A stretch of DNA of 64,000 nucleotides from Streptomyces kronopolitis (GCF_014646275.1 NZ_BMND01000002.1:62001-126000); one strand, 5' to 3'. Counted from the stretch's first letter, positions 15,408 through 24,937 are shown. Made by a program: numbers and translations. The notes: generated from the sequence alone by a model not told the origin.

Positions 15408-16783
15408 CCGCCCGGCCGATAGCCGTCGTCGGCGCCTCGGCGGCCGGTCTCGCCGCGGTCGAGGCGCTGCGGCGCGGCGGCTGGCGCGGGCCGCTCACCC
15501 TCATCGGCGACGAACCCCACCTGCCGTACGACCGGCCGCCGTTGTCCAAGCAGCTGCTGCACGGCGCCTGGGAGCCGGAGAAGCTGCTGCTGCGCACCGC
15601 GGACCAGCTCGCGCCGCTCGACCTGGACCTGCGGCTCGGCACCCGCGCCACCGGCCTGGACGTGGCCACCCGCACCCTCACCCTCGACGGCGGCGCGGCG
15701 GGTGACCCGTCCGAGCAGGGCCGGGAGCCGGAGACGCTCGCCTGCGCCGGCGTGATCGTCGCGACCGGAGTCGCGGCCCGCTCGCTGCCCGGCGCCGACC
15801 GCATCGCCGGTGTGCACACCCTGCGCACCCTGGATGACGCGCTGACCCTGCGCGGCCTGCTGGCCAATGGGGGTACCCCCGGCAGTGAGGGCGTAGCCGC
15901 CGGGGGAGGCGGGCGGCGCCTGGTGATCGTCGGAAACGGCGTGCTGGGCTGTGAAGCGGCCGCGGTGGCACGGGAGTTGGGACACGAGGTCACCCTCGTG
16001 GGCATGGCGGGGACCCCGATGGCCGAGGCCGTCGGCGCGGAGGTCGGCGAACTGCTCGCCGAGGAGCACCGCGCCCGCGGCGTCGTGCTGCGCACCGGCA
16101 CGGTGGACGGCTTCGAGACCGGCCCCGCGGACCCGGCGGGGACGGGCGGCGAGCGGGTCACCGCCGTCCGGCTGGCCGACCGCAGCCGGCTGCCGGCCGA
16201 CCTCGTGCTGCTGGCGATCGGCTCCCGGCCCGCCGTCGGATGGCTGACCGACCCCGCGCTGGACACCACCGACGGGCTGCGCTGCGACGCGTACTGCGCC
16301 GCCGCCCCCGGCATCTACGCCGCCGGCGACGTGGCGCGCTGGGACCATCCGCTGCACGGCCGTCCGCTGCGCTTCGAGCACCGGATGAACGCCACCGAGC
16401 AGGGCATGGCCGCCGCCCGCAACCTCCTGGCCGAACTCGCTGCCGAGGCCCCCGCCGCCGCGGACGGGGAGAGCGCCCCGGCAGCGGACCGCCGCCCCTT
16501 CGCCCCCGTGCCGTACTTCTGGTCCGACCAGTACCACCTCAAGATCCAGGCCTACGGGCTCACCGCGGGCGCCGACCGCGTCGAGACCACCGTCCTGGAC
16601 CGGGCGCAGCGGCACGCCGTCGCGCTCTACGGCCGGGACGGCAGCGCCGTCGGCGTGCTGGCCTCCGGGGTCCCGCCCCGCCGGCTCCGCGCCCTGCGCG
16701 CGGTCGTCGCCACCCCGCTCCCCTGGGACGAGGCCCGCGAGCGGATCCGCGCCGCCCTCGCGTCCGGCCCGGACACGCCCTGA
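15404..16783 (+). CDS. FAD/NAD(P)-dependent ferredoxin reductase-like oxidoreductase
   Basis: A 459-residue enzyme of the rubredoxin/putidaredoxin reductase type that passes electrons from NAD(P)H through FAD to a small iron-sulfur protein. The FAD-binding GASAAG motif is at residues 10-15, 'DRPPLSKQLL' lies near 43, the NAD(P)-binding GNGVLG near 184, 'GIYAAGDVARW' near 305, and a C-terminal reductase domain with 'VPYFWSDQY' near 366. All expected motifs are present. A low-complexity insert (residues 155-175, 330-345) lengthens it. No ferredoxin or P450 is adjacent; the P450 further right carries its own reductase, so the electron acceptor is unknown. Translation is probably coupled to the short frame upstream. 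Confidence 0.88.
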   Translation: MTARPIAVVGASAAGLAAVEALRRGGWRGPLTLIGDEPHLPYDRPPLSKQLLHGAWEPEKLLLRTADQLAPLDLDLRLGTRATGLDVATRTLTLDGGAAGDPSEQGREPETLACAGVIVATGVAARSLPGADRIAGVHTLRTLDDALTLRGLLANGGTPGSEGVAAGGGGRRLVIVGNGVLGCEAAAVARELGHEVTLVGMAGTPMAEAVGAEVGELLAEEHRARGVVLRTGTVDGFETGPADPAGTGGERVTAVRLADRSRLPADLVLLAIGSRPAVGWLTDPALDTTDGLRCDAYCAAAPGIYAAGDVARWDHPLHGRPLRFEHRMNATEQGMAAARNLLAELAAEAPAAADGESAPAADRRPFAPVPYFWSDQYHLKIQAYGLTAGADRVETTVLDRAQRHAVALYGRDGSAVGVLASGVPPRRLRALRAVVATPLPWDEARERIRAALASGPDTP

Positions 16784-16803
16784 CGGTGCCCGATCATGGA
16801 GGG

Positions 16804-19272
16804 ATGACCGACTCGTACGTACGGGTGCGCGGCGCCCGTGAGCACAACCTCCGCAGCGTCGACGTGGACATCCCGAGGGACGCGCTGGTCGCGTTCACCG
16901 GGGTGTCCGGCTCGGGCAAGTCCTCGCTCGCCTTCGGCACCCTCTACGCCGAGGCGCAGCGCCGCTACTTCGAGTCGGTGGCCCCCTACGCCCGGCGGCT
17001 GATCCACCAGGTGGGCGCGCCCAAGGTCGAGGACATCACCGGGCTGCCGCCCGCCGTCGCCCTGGAGCAGCGGCGCTCGGCGCCCACCTCCCGTTCCTCG
17101 GTCGGCACCGTCACCACCCTGTCCAACACCCTGCGCATGCTCTTCTCGCGCGCCGGCGACTACCCGCCGGGTGCGCCGCGGCTGGACTCCGACGCCTTCT
17201 CGCCCAACACCGCGGCCGGCGCCTGCCCGGAGTGCCACGGCCTGGGCACCGTGCACCGCGTCACCGAGGAGTCCCTGGTCCCCGACCCGTCGCTGTCCCT
17301 GCGCGAAGGCGCCATCGCCGCCTGGCCGGGCGCCTGGCAGGGCAAGAACCTCCGCGACATCCTCGGCGCCCTCGGATACGACCTCGACCTGCCCTGGCGG
17401 GAGCTGCCGCAGGCCGACCGCGACTGGATCCTGTTCACCGACGAGCAGCCCGTCGTCACCGTGCACCCGGTGCGCGACGTGGGCCGGATCCAGCGCCCCT
17501 ACAAGGGCCAGTACATGAGCGCCCGCCGCTATGTGCTGCACACCTTCGCCGACTCCAAGAGCGAGACGCTGCGCGGGCGGGTCCAGGGGTTCATGGTCGC
17601 CGAGCCCTGCCCGGTGTGCTTCGGGCGGCGGCTGCGTCCCGAGGCCCTGGCCGTCACCTTCGAGGGGCACGACATCGCCACCCTCGCCGGACGGCCGCTG
17701 AGCGCGCTGGAGCAGCTGCTGCGGCCCACCGCCCGGCGGGCGGACGACGGCGCCGCCCCGACCCTCGCCCGCGACCTGGTGGCCCGGATCGAGGTGCTCA
17801 CCGAACTCGGCCTGGGCTACCTCAGTATGGACCGGCCCGCGCCCACGCTGTCGTCCGGCGAACTCCAGCGGCTGCGGCTGGCCACCCAGCTGCGCTCCGG
17901 CCTCTTCGGCGTCGTCTACGTCCTGGACGAACCGTCCGCCGGACTGCACCCCGCCGACACCGAGTCGCTGCTCACGGTGCTGGGGCGGCTCAAGGAGGCC
18001 GGCAACTCCCTGTTCGTCGTCGAGCACGACATGGCGGTGGTGCGCCGCGCCGACTGGATCGTGGACGTCGGCCCGCGCGCCGGGGAGCACGGCGGGCAGG
18101 TGCTGCACAGCGGACCGGTCGCCGGGCTCGCGGACACCGACGCCTCCGCCACCCGCCGGTTCCTCTTCGCCACCGAACCGCCCCCCGCGCGCACCGTGCG
18201 CCGCCCCGCGGGCGCCCTGACGCTGCGCGGCATCACCCTGCACAATCTGCGCGGGCTGGACGCCACGTTCCCGCTCGGCGTCTTCACCGCCGTCACCGGC
18301 GTCTCCGGTTCGGGCAAGTCGACGCTGGTCACCCGGGTCCTCGCGGATGCCGTGCGCGAGCACCTCGGCACCGGCGACGAACGGCAGACCACGGCCGCCG
18401 GGGACGACGCCGAGGCCGCCGGCGCCGGTCCGGACGCCCGCGCGGAACTCACCGGCGCCGAGGGGCTGGAGGCGATCGACCGGCTGGTGCGCGTCGACCA
18501 GAAGCCGATCGGCCGGACGCCGCGCTCCAACCTCGCCACCTACACCGGGCTGTTCGACGCGGTCCGCAAGGTCTTCGCCGCCACCGACGAGGCCCGCGCC
18601 CGCGGCTACACCGCCGGACGCTTCTCCTTCAACGTCGCCGCCGGCCGCTGCGAGACCTGCCAGGGCGAGGGCTTCGTCGCCGTCGAACTACTCTTCCTGC
18701 CCGGCACCTACGCGCCCTGCAGCACCTGCCACGGTGCCCGCTACCGCCCCGAGACCCTCCAGATCACCTACCGGGACCGCACCGTCGCCGATGTCCTGGC
18801 GATGACCGTGGACGAGGCCGCCGGCTTCCTCGCCGACGTCCCCGCGGCCGCCCGCAGTCTGCGCACCCTCCAGGACGTGGGCCTGGGCTATCTGCGGCTC
18901 GGCCAGCCCGCGACCGAACTGTCCGGCGGCGAGGCCCAGCGCATCAAGCTCGCCTCCGAACTCCAGCGCACCCGCCGCGGCCACACCCTCTACCTGCTCG
19001 ACGAGCCCACCACCGGGCTGCACCCCGCCGACACCGAGGTGCTGCTGCACCAGCTGCACGGCCTGGTCGACGCCGGCCACACCGTGGTGGTCGTCGAGCA
19101 CGACATGGGGGTGGTCGCCGGCGCCGACCACGTCATCGACCTCGGCCCCGGCGGCGGCGCGGACGGCGGCCGGATCGTGGCCACGGGCACGCCGGCCGAG
19201 GTGGCGGCGGCCCCCGACAGCCGCACCGCGCCCTACCTGGCCCGGCAGAGGGCGCGGCCGGAAGCCTCTTGA
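16804..19272 (+). CDS. UvrA2-like ABC ATPase (excinuclease A paralogue)
   Basis: An 822-residue protein with two ABC ATPase modules: Walker A GVSGSGKS near residues 36-43 and again near 500, signature motifs 'LSSGELQRLRLA' and 'LSGGEAQRIKLA', Walker B 'VVYVLDEPSAGLHP' and 'LYLLDEPTTGLHP', and zinc-finger cysteines in 'CPECHGLG', 'CPVCFGRR', 'CETCQGEG' and 'CSTCHGAR'. It is shorter than true UvrA (about 950 residues), as expected for UvrA2/DrrC-type proteins lacking the UvrB-binding domain. Relatives contribute to tolerance of DNA-binding drugs and damage. ATG at 16804 follows a GGAGGG-like site. A repair- or self-resistance role is inferred; no adjacent antibiotic cluster is obvious. Confidence 0.9.
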   Translation: MTDSYVRVRGAREHNLRSVDVDIPRDALVAFTGVSGSGKSSLAFGTLYAEAQRRYFESVAPYARRLIHQVGAPKVEDITGLPPAVALEQRRSAPTSRSSVGTVTTLSNTLRMLFSRAGDYPPGAPRLDSDAFSPNTAAGACPECHGLGTVHRVTEESLVPDPSLSLREGAIAAWPGAWQGKNLRDILGALGYDLDLPWRELPQADRDWILFTDEQPVVTVHPVRDVGRIQRPYKGQYMSARRYVLHTFADSKSETLRGRVQGFMVAEPCPVCFGRRLRPEALAVTFEGHDIATLAGRPLSALEQLLRPTARRADDGAAPTLARDLVARIEVLTELGLGYLSMDRPAPTLSSGELQRLRLATQLRSGLFGVVYVLDEPSAGLHPADTESLLTVLGRLKEAGNSLFVVEHDMAVVRRADWIVDVGPRAGEHGGQVLHSGPVAGLADTDASATRRFLFATEPPPARTVRRPAGALTLRGITLHNLRGLDATFPLGVFTAVTGVSGSGKSTLVTRVLADAVREHLGTGDERQTTAAGDDAEAAGAGPDARAELTGAEGLEAIDRLVRVDQKPIGRTPRSNLATYTGLFDAVRKVFAATDEARARGYTAGRFSFNVAAGRCETCQGEGFVAVELLFLPGTYAPCSTCHGARYRPETLQITYRDRTVADVLAMTVDEAAGFLADVPAAARSLRTLQDVGLGYLRLGQPATELSGGEAQRIKLASELQRTRRGHTLYLLDEPTTGLHPADTEVLLHQLHGLVDAGHTVVVVEHDMGVVAGADHVIDLGPGGGADGGRIVATGTPAEVAAAPDSRTAPYLARQRARPEAS

Positions 19273-19355
19273 CGGTCCGCTAATGTACGCAGGTCAGATC
19301 ACCAGGCAACAGCACCGCGCAGCACTGCGCACCATCACGAAGGGGGCACCCTCTC

Positions 19356-19568
19356 ATGGCAAACATCGAGCAGGCCCGGGCGGCGTTCGACCGGTTCGAC
19401 GCGGACGGCGACGGCCAGGTCACGCCGGACGAGTTCAAGCACGCGATGGCCGAGATGGGCGACCCCTACGTCACCGGCCCGATGGCCGAGGCCGTCATCA
19501 ACTCCAAGGACGCCGACCACGACGGCAAGATGTCCTTCGACGAGTTCTGGCAGGCCCTCCAGGGCTGA
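19356..19568 (+). CDS. EF-hand calcium-binding protein
   Basis: A 70-residue, very acidic protein with two canonical EF-hand loops, DADGDGQVTPDE at about 17-28 and DADHDGKMSFDE at about 52-63; all calcium-coordinating positions are filled. It resembles the small two-EF-hand proteins (Cab type) of streptomycetes, which act as calcium buffers or sensors in the cytoplasm. The ATG follows a GAAGGGGG site. It is followed by a strong bidirectional terminator, so it is probably monocistronic. Confidence 0.92.
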   Translation: MANIEQARAAFDRFDADGDGQVTPDEFKHAMAEMGDPYVTGPMAEAVINSKDADHDGKMSFDEFWQALQG

Positions 19569-19593
19569 CGCCGAACTCGCGCGCGCTCGGCGG

Positions 19594-19634
19594 GGCGCGG
19601 TGCCGGCCCACGGGGGCGGGGCCGGCACCGCGCC
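19594..19634. terminator. bidirectional hairpin between the EF-hand and GH92 genes
   Basis: Perfect 16-bp arms (19594-19609 and 19619-19634) enclose a 9-base loop, starting 26 bases after the EF-hand stop and ending 15 bases before the stop of the convergent mannosidase gene. It should end transcription from both sides. Confidence 0.85.
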
Positions 19635-19649
19635 GGTCGGGGGCGGCTC

Positions 19650-22031
19650 TCAGCGCCGGTCGGCGGGCCGCTGCCCGCTGGCCGGGCCGGCCACCGGCGG
19701 CGGGGCCGCATGCGGGCCGGTGCCCCAGGCGGACGGCTTCGGGCCCACGGTGAAGGACAGTTCGCGGGCCGCGCGCAGCTCACCGGTGGTGACATACGTG
19801 CGGTCGTGGTCGGCGCCGTCCAGGCGGACGGACTGCGCGTAGCGGTCGGCGGCGGACGTACCGGGCGCCGTGACGGTGAAGTGGCCGGACGGGTAGTAGC
19901 GCCGGTCCAGGGCCAGGTCCACCCGGTCGAAGACCGGAGTGCTCAGCCCCCAGGTGTCGGTGCCCGGCTGGACCGGGAACATCCCCATCGAGGACAGCAC
20001 CATCCACGCCGACATCGTCCCCAGGTCGTCGTTCCCGGTCATCCCGGTGGGGGCGTCGGTGAAGAGGGTCAGCGCGGCGTGCACCACGTCGGTCGTCTTC
20101 CAGGGGCGGCCGGTGGAGAGGTACGTGTACGGCGCGATCAGGTCGGGCTCGTTCTGCGGGTTGTACTTGTCCGCGTTGTAGTAGTCGTACGGGCCGTTGA
20201 CCCACACCTTGCGGGCCGTCCTCGCCGGGTCCGCCAGCAGCTGGGGATAGGCGAAGAAGGAGTCCAGGCGCGCGTCGGCCTTGTCCTTGCCGCCGATCAG
20301 CTCCAGCATCCCCGGCAGGTCCTGCGGCACCAGCCACTGGTACTGCCAGGACGTGCCCTCGTGGAAGCCCACGCTCTTGGCCGGGTCGGCGGGGCCGGCG
20401 AAGGCGCCCCGCGCGTCGCGGGCCCGGAAGAAGCCGGTCGAACCGTCGAAGAGGTTGCGGTAGTTGCGGGACCGGGCCGCATAGCGGTCGGCGTCCGCGC
20501 CGTGGCCCAGATCGCGGGCCATCCGCGCCAGCATCGCGTCCGACAGGGCGTATTCGAGGGTCGCCGAGGCGCCCTGCGCGAAGTCGGAGTCGCCGGCCTT
20601 CGGCGGCCGGTGGTCCTTGAGGTACGGCACGAAGCCGCCCCGCACGTACGGCGCGTTGGCCTCCCGCCCGACGGCCGGGGAGCCGGCCGGCGGCACCCCG
20701 TCGGCGTTCTTCTTCAGCGCCGCGTACGCCTCCTCCTCATGGCCCCGCAACAGCCCCTGCTGATAGGCGTTGGTGAGGAAGGGCGTGACCGGGTCGCCGG
20801 TCATCACGTTGGTCTCGACCGTGCCGTACCCCCACTTGGGCAGCCAGCCGCTCTCCTTGTCGATCCGCAGCACCGACAGCGCCATGTCGCGGGACTCGCC
20901 CGGCGCGAGCAGAGCCAGCAGCTGCGCCTGGGTGCGGTAGGTGTCCCACAGCGACCAGTTCTGGTAGTACGTGAACCCCTCGGCCCGGTGGACGCGCTGG
21001 TCCCAGCCGGTGTACCGGCCGTCCGCGTCGCTGCCGACGTTCGGCGCGAGGAAGGACCGGTAGAGCGAGGAGTAGAAGGTGCGGCGCAGCGGTTGGTCGC
21101 CGCCCTGGGTGCGCACCAGCGCCAGGCGGTGCTCCCAGGCGGCGTCGGCCGCGGCCCTCGTCCGGTCGAAGGAACGGCCGCCCTCGGCCCGCAGGTTGCC
21201 CGCCGCGCCCGCCGCGTCCACATAGCTGATCGCGGTGGTCGCCTCGACGGTGCGGTCCGTGCGGGTGTCGAAGCGGGCGTAGGCCCCGTGCCGGCCGGTG
21301 GCGGTGGAGTCCCGGGAGCCCGCCGTCACCTTGTCGCCGTCCCAGGTCCCGTACGAGGCGAAGGGGCGGTCGAAGCGGGTGAGCGTGTGGACCGTGTACG
21401 GCTCGGTGTCCTGGCAGAAGCCGCGGCCCGTGATCGTCGTGCGGATGGTGCGGGAGTCGAGCACCTCCACCCGCGTCGAGACCGTCCGGTGCAGGGACTG
21501 GCCCGCGTCGAGCAGTACATTGGCCCGGTCGGTGGCCGGGAAGGTGTAGCGCTGCTTGCCGGTGCGGGCGGTGGCCGTGAGTTCGGCGGTGATCCCGCCG
21601 TAGGACTTCAGACCGACGCGGTAGTAGCCGGGGCGGGCCGACTCGTCGTCATGGCCGTAGGCGGCCGCGTACTTGGCGTTGTCGGTCTCGGTGATGTCGC
21701 CCGTGGTGGGCAGCACCGGCAGATCACCGCCGATCCCGCAGCCGACACCGGACAGATGCACCGCGCTGAAGCCGCGGATGTGGTCGTCGTCCCAGCCGTA
21801 GCCGGCGTAGTGGCCGGTGTCGGGGCTGAGCTGCACCATGCCGAACGGGACGGCGGCACCCGGGTAGGTGTTGCCGTCGTTGCGGGTGCCGATGAACGGG
21901 TTGACCAGGTCGGTGAGCGGGCCGCCGGGCGGCGCGGCCTGCGCGGCGGGGGCCGTGAGCGCACACCCGAGGAGCGCGGCCGCCAGCACCGCGCCCGCGG
22001 TACGCAGCCGGGTACGTCTGAGCCATGGCAT
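19650..22031 (-). CDS. secreted GH92-family alpha-mannosidase
   Basis: A 793-residue exported glycoside hydrolase. Residues 1-33 are a signal peptide with twin-arginine-like basic start (MPWLRRTRLR) and a likely cut after AAQA. The mature protein opens with 'LVNPFIGTRNDGNTYPGA', typical of GH92, and carries 'GTSWQYQWLVPQD' and the conserved 'GNDDLGTMSAWMVLSSMG' near residue 650. GH92 enzymes are calcium-dependent exo-alpha-1,2 (or 1,3/1,4) mannosidases that trim mannans and N-glycans outside the cell. GGAGGTC precedes the ATG. A LacI-type operator lies 80 bases upstream, so sugar induction is likely. Confidence 0.92.
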   Translation of the reverse strand: MPWLRRTRLRTAGAVLAAALLGCALTAPAAQAAPPGGPLTDLVNPFIGTRNDGNTYPGAAVPFGMVQLSPDTGHYAGYGWDDDHIRGFSAVHLSGVGCGIGGDLPVLPTTGDITETDNAKYAAAYGHDDESARPGYYRVGLKSYGGITAELTATARTGKQRYTFPATDRANVLLDAGQSLHRTVSTRVEVLDSRTIRTTITGRGFCQDTEPYTVHTLTRFDRPFASYGTWDGDKVTAGSRDSTATGRHGAYARFDTRTDRTVEATTAISYVDAAGAAGNLRAEGGRSFDRTRAAADAAWEHRLALVRTQGGDQPLRRTFYSSLYRSFLAPNVGSDADGRYTGWDQRVHRAEGFTYYQNWSLWDTYRTQAQLLALLAPGESRDMALSVLRIDKESGWLPKWGYGTVETNVMTGDPVTPFLTNAYQQGLLRGHEEEAYAALKKNADGVPPAGSPAVGREANAPYVRGGFVPYLKDHRPPKAGDSDFAQGASATLEYALSDAMLARMARDLGHGADADRYAARSRNYRNLFDGSTGFFRARDARGAFAGPADPAKSVGFHEGTSWQYQWLVPQDLPGMLELIGGKDKADARLDSFFAYPQLLADPARTARKVWVNGPYDYYNADKYNPQNEPDLIAPYTYLSTGRPWKTTDVVHAALTLFTDAPTGMTGNDDLGTMSAWMVLSSMGMFPVQPGTDTWGLSTPVFDRVDLALDRRYYPSGHFTVTAPGTSAADRYAQSVRLDGADHDRTYVTTGELRAARELSFTVGPKPSAWGTGPHAAPPPVAGPASGQRPADRR

Positions 22032-22110
22032 GGATTCGGACCTCCGGGGTCGGGTCGTCGTCGCACGGGAGCGCCGGGCGCGCGGGGACGGCAGGCGGCG
22101 CCCGGCGTTC

Positions 22111-22122
22111 GACAACGTTGTC
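22111..22122. promoter_or_regulatory. GACAACGTTGTC operator, LacI-family type
   Basis: A perfect 12-bp palindrome with a central CG, the layout of LacI/GalR-family operators, 80 bases upstream of the mannosidase ATG. The rest of the 455-base divergent gap (22032-22486) holds no gene. No LacI-type regulator is encoded in this window, so it must act from elsewhere. Confidence 0.7.
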
Positions 22123-22486
22123 AAGGCGCGCTCATTCTTGGTGTCGGCCCGATGTGCGTCAAGAGGGCGTGGCGGTAACTCCGGTGCTTCCGGGGCCCGG
22201 AGGCGGGGGCGGGTGTGGCCCCGGTGGCCGTGGTGAGGCAAGGGGAGGGGTGCGGTGAACCGCTGGTGGGAGCGCCGAAAATCATGCGGTACCTGCCTTG
22301 CTCTCTCTTGGGGTGCGTGTCTCAATGGGCAGCGTCATACGGGTTGGTGACTGTCCGTCAGATCATGGCGCCCGATCGGCACGGGGTCCGGCTGAGGCCC
22401 CCGCGCGGCTGCCTGCCGTTCCCTCGCGTACCCCCTCGACGGCCGGTGGCATCGACCCGCACCCCCCTCACGAAGGCGGTACCCCC

Positions 22487-22963
22487 ATGAGACACCTCAG
22501 ACCCGGCAGACTCGGCTTCGGAACGGCGCTCTGCGTCGCCCTCGCCGCCGCGGGCACGCTCGGCATGGCGCCGGCCGCCGGCGCGGTGACCCCCGGCACC
22601 GCGACCCTCTCGTTCGACTGCGGTTGGTACGGCTCCGGCTCGGCGACGCTCACCGCGACCGAGAAGGGCACCACCGGCACCATCAGCCTGGCCACCAAGG
22701 CCATCAGCTCCCCGATACCCATCGGCGCGAATTCGGTCACCTCCACCCTCACCCTCACCAAGAACGGCTCCGGGACCACCCAGTTCAAGGGCAGCGCCAA
22801 CCCGGCGATCCCGGCCGGTGGCGAGGTCTCCACCGGTCCCCTCACCGGCAAGGTCGCCCCGGGGGACAGCCTGGCGGCCACCTCGCTGACGGTCGTGGTG
22901 CTGGGCATCACGGCCACCTGCAAGGCCACCACCCCGCAGTCGCCGGGGCCGTTCGTCTTCTGA
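22487..22963 (+). CDS. secreted protein of unknown function
   Basis: A 158-residue protein with an export signal (residues 1-33, ending APAAGA) and a beta-rich mature domain containing two cysteines (in 'SFDCGWYG' and 'ITATCKATT') likely to form a disulfide. Repeated Thr/Ser/Gly patterns suggest an immunoglobulin-like or other beta-sandwich fold. I do not recognise a named family, although similar small secreted proteins are frequent in Streptomyces. The start follows GAAGGCGG. It ends just before a strong terminator. Confidence 0.75.
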   Translation: MRHLRPGRLGFGTALCVALAAAGTLGMAPAAGAVTPGTATLSFDCGWYGSGSATLTATEKGTTGTISLATKAISSPIPIGANSVTSTLTLTKNGSGTTQFKGSANPAIPAGGEVSTGPLTGKVAPGDSLAATSLTVVVLGITATCKATTPQSPGPFVF

Positions 22964-22971
22964 CCGCGCGC

Positions 22972-23002
22972 GGGGACCGGCGGAGAGCCTGCGCCGGTCC
23001 CC
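22972..23002. terminator. bidirectional hairpin after the secreted-protein gene
   Basis: GGGGACCGGCG (22972-22982) pairs perfectly with CGCCGGTCCCC (22992-23002) around a 9-base loop. It lies 8 bases after the secreted-protein stop and 32 bases before the end of the convergent permease gene. Confidence 0.85.
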
Positions 23003-23034
23003 GTCGCGTGCCGCCGCCCGGGCGGCCGCCGCGG

Positions 23035-24486
23035 CTAACCCGCCGTGCCGCCGCCGTCCGTACCGGAGGCGGCCCCCTCCGCCCGCGCCAGGTTCGAACG
23101 GCGGTAGGAGTACGAGAAGTAGATGACCATGCCGATCAGGAACCACACCACGAACCGGACCCAGGTCTGCCACTCCAGGAACGTGATCAGCCAGAGCGAG
23201 AAGCACACCCCGATGGCCGGCACCACCGGCATCCCGGGCGTACGGAACGTCCGCGGCAGCTCGGGGCGCTTGTAGCGCAGCACGATGACCGCGACGCAGA
23301 CCACCACGAACGCGAGCAGGATCCCGATGTTCGTCAGCTCGGCGGCCTCACCGATCGGCAGGAAGCCGGCGATGGCCGCGGAGGCGAAGCCCACGATCCA
23401 TGTGACGCGGGTCGGCACCCGGTGCTTGGCGCTGGTCTTGGCGAACCACTTCGGCAGCAGCCCGTCCCGGCTCATCGAGAACCACACCCGGGTCACCCCG
23501 AGCATGAACGTGAACATGACGGTCAGGATGCCGATGATCGCGCCGACCGCGATGACGTCCGCCAGACCGCTCAGGCCCACCGACTTGAACGCCGAGGAGA
23601 AGCCGCTCTCCGGGTCGATCTGCCGGTAGTTCTGCATCCCCGTCAGCACCAGGCAGGCCAGGACGTACAGCACCATGGAGATGGCCAGCGAATAGAGGAT
23701 CGCCTTCGGCATGTGGCGCTGGGCGTCCTTGGACTCCTCGGCCGCGGTGCTCATCGCGTCGTAGCCGAAGACCGCGAAGAAGACGGTGGCCGCCCCGGTG
23801 AAGGCGCCGCTCACCCCGAACGGGAAGAACGGGTGGTAGTTCGCGGTGTTGATGTGGAAGAAGCCGACCGCGATGACCACGATCACCACGACGACCTTCA
23901 GGCCCACCACGATCGTCTCGAAGCGCGCGGCGTTCTTGATGCCCAGGGTCAGCAGGTAGGCGATCAGCAGGCACAGCACCGCCGCGAAGAGGTCGACCCG
24001 GTGCCCAGGACCCGTGCCCGGCGCGCCCAGCATCCAGGCGGGCAGGTCGACGCCCAGCTCACCGAGGAGGAAGCCGAAGTAGCCGGAGATGCCGATCGCC
24101 ACCACCGCCACGATCGCGGTGTACTCCAGCAGCAGGTCCCAGCCGATGAACCAGCCCGCCACCTCGCCGAGGACCGCGTAGCCGTAGGTGTAGGCCGACC
24201 CCGCCTTCGGGATCAGCCCGGCGAACTCGGCGTAGGAGAAGGCGGCCGCGGCGCTCGCGATGCCCGCGATGAGGAACGAGATCAGCACGGCCGGGCCGGC
24301 CTTGCCGTTCGCGACGGTGCCGGCCAGGGTGAAGATGCCCGCGCCGATGATGCCGCCGACACCGATGGCGGTCAGCTGCCAGAGGCCGAGCGCCCGGGTG
24401 AGCTGCTCGCTCGCGCTGCCTTCCGCCTCTTCGATGTGTTCGATCGGTTTGCGGCGCAATACGCCCTGTCCCGCGCGCAGCCCCAT
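23035..24486 (-). CDS. APC-superfamily amino acid permease
   Basis: A 483-residue integral membrane transporter with about 12-13 hydrophobic helices. The N-terminal 'IGVGGIIGAGIFTLAG' is the substrate-binding unwound helix of APC transporters, and 'FAVFGYDAMSTAAEE' and 'YAEFAGLIPKAGSAYTY' match the cationic-amino-acid (CAT, YhdG-like) subgroup. It likely imports a basic or branched amino acid by proton coupling. The tail is Gly/Ala-rich and cytoplasmic. No catabolic gene adjoins it. Confidence 0.9.
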   Translation of the reverse strand: MGLRAGQGVLRRKPIEHIEEAEGSASEQLTRALGLWQLTAIGVGGIIGAGIFTLAGTVANGKAGPAVLISFLIAGIASAAAAFSYAEFAGLIPKAGSAYTYGYAVLGEVAGWFIGWDLLLEYTAIVAVVAIGISGYFGFLLGELGVDLPAWMLGAPGTGPGHRVDLFAAVLCLLIAYLLTLGIKNAARFETIVVGLKVVVVIVVIAVGFFHINTANYHPFFPFGVSGAFTGAATVFFAVFGYDAMSTAAEESKDAQRHMPKAILYSLAISMVLYVLACLVLTGMQNYRQIDPESGFSSAFKSVGLSGLADVIAVGAIIGILTVMFTFMLGVTRVWFSMSRDGLLPKWFAKTSAKHRVPTRVTWIVGFASAAIAGFLPIGEAAELTNIGILLAFVVVCVAVIVLRYKRPELPRTFRTPGMPVVPAIGVCFSLWLITFLEWQTWVRFVVWFLIGMVIYFSYSYRRSNLARAEGAASGTDGGGTAG

Positions 24487-24620
24487 GCGTCATCCCTCCG
24501 TCGCTCCGATGTGGTCCGACGGCGGCTCATCATGGACCCTCGGGGACGACTAAGGAAGGCGACGCCACGGAGCGGTCCCCGGACGGCGGGGACTCGCCGG
24601 GAAACGTACGCGCACGGGTG

Positions 24621-24836
24621 TCAGTCGGTCTCCTCCAGCCGGAACCCGACCTTCAGACCGACCTGGTAGTGATCGATCTCGCCGTCGACGATATGCCCGC
24701 GGACCTGGGTCACCTCGAACCAGTCGAGGTTCCGCAGGGTCTGCGAGGCGCGCTTGATGCCGTTGCGGACCGCGGCGTCCATGCTCTGCTGGGACGTTCC
24801 GACGATCTCGGTCACGCGGTACGTGCGGTCGGTCAC
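24621..24836 (-). CDS. dodecin family protein
   Basis: A 71-residue protein matching dodecin: 'YRVTEIVGTSQQSMDAAVRNGI', then 'LDWFEVTQVRGHIVDGEIDHYQVGLKVGFR'. Dodecins assemble into hollow dodecamers that store flavins (or CoA in some actinobacteria). The Trp39-equivalent aromatic residue in 'LDWFEV' that stacks on flavin is present. GTG start at 24834-24836. It is followed on the same strand side by a universal-stress-protein gene upstream, an arrangement consistent with stress physiology. Confidence 0.92.
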   Translation of the reverse strand: MTDRTYRVTEIVGTSQQSMDAAVRNGIKRASQTLRNLDWFEVTQVRGHIVDGEIDHYQVGLKVGFRLEETD

Positions 24837-24937
24837 GGTGGTCTCCCTCGCCGGGGCGGCGCTCCGCCCGTCCACCTCCCACCGTGCCTCAGCCCGCCCG
24901 GCCCCACCAGCGGAGCGGCCGCCCCTGCGGACACGAC

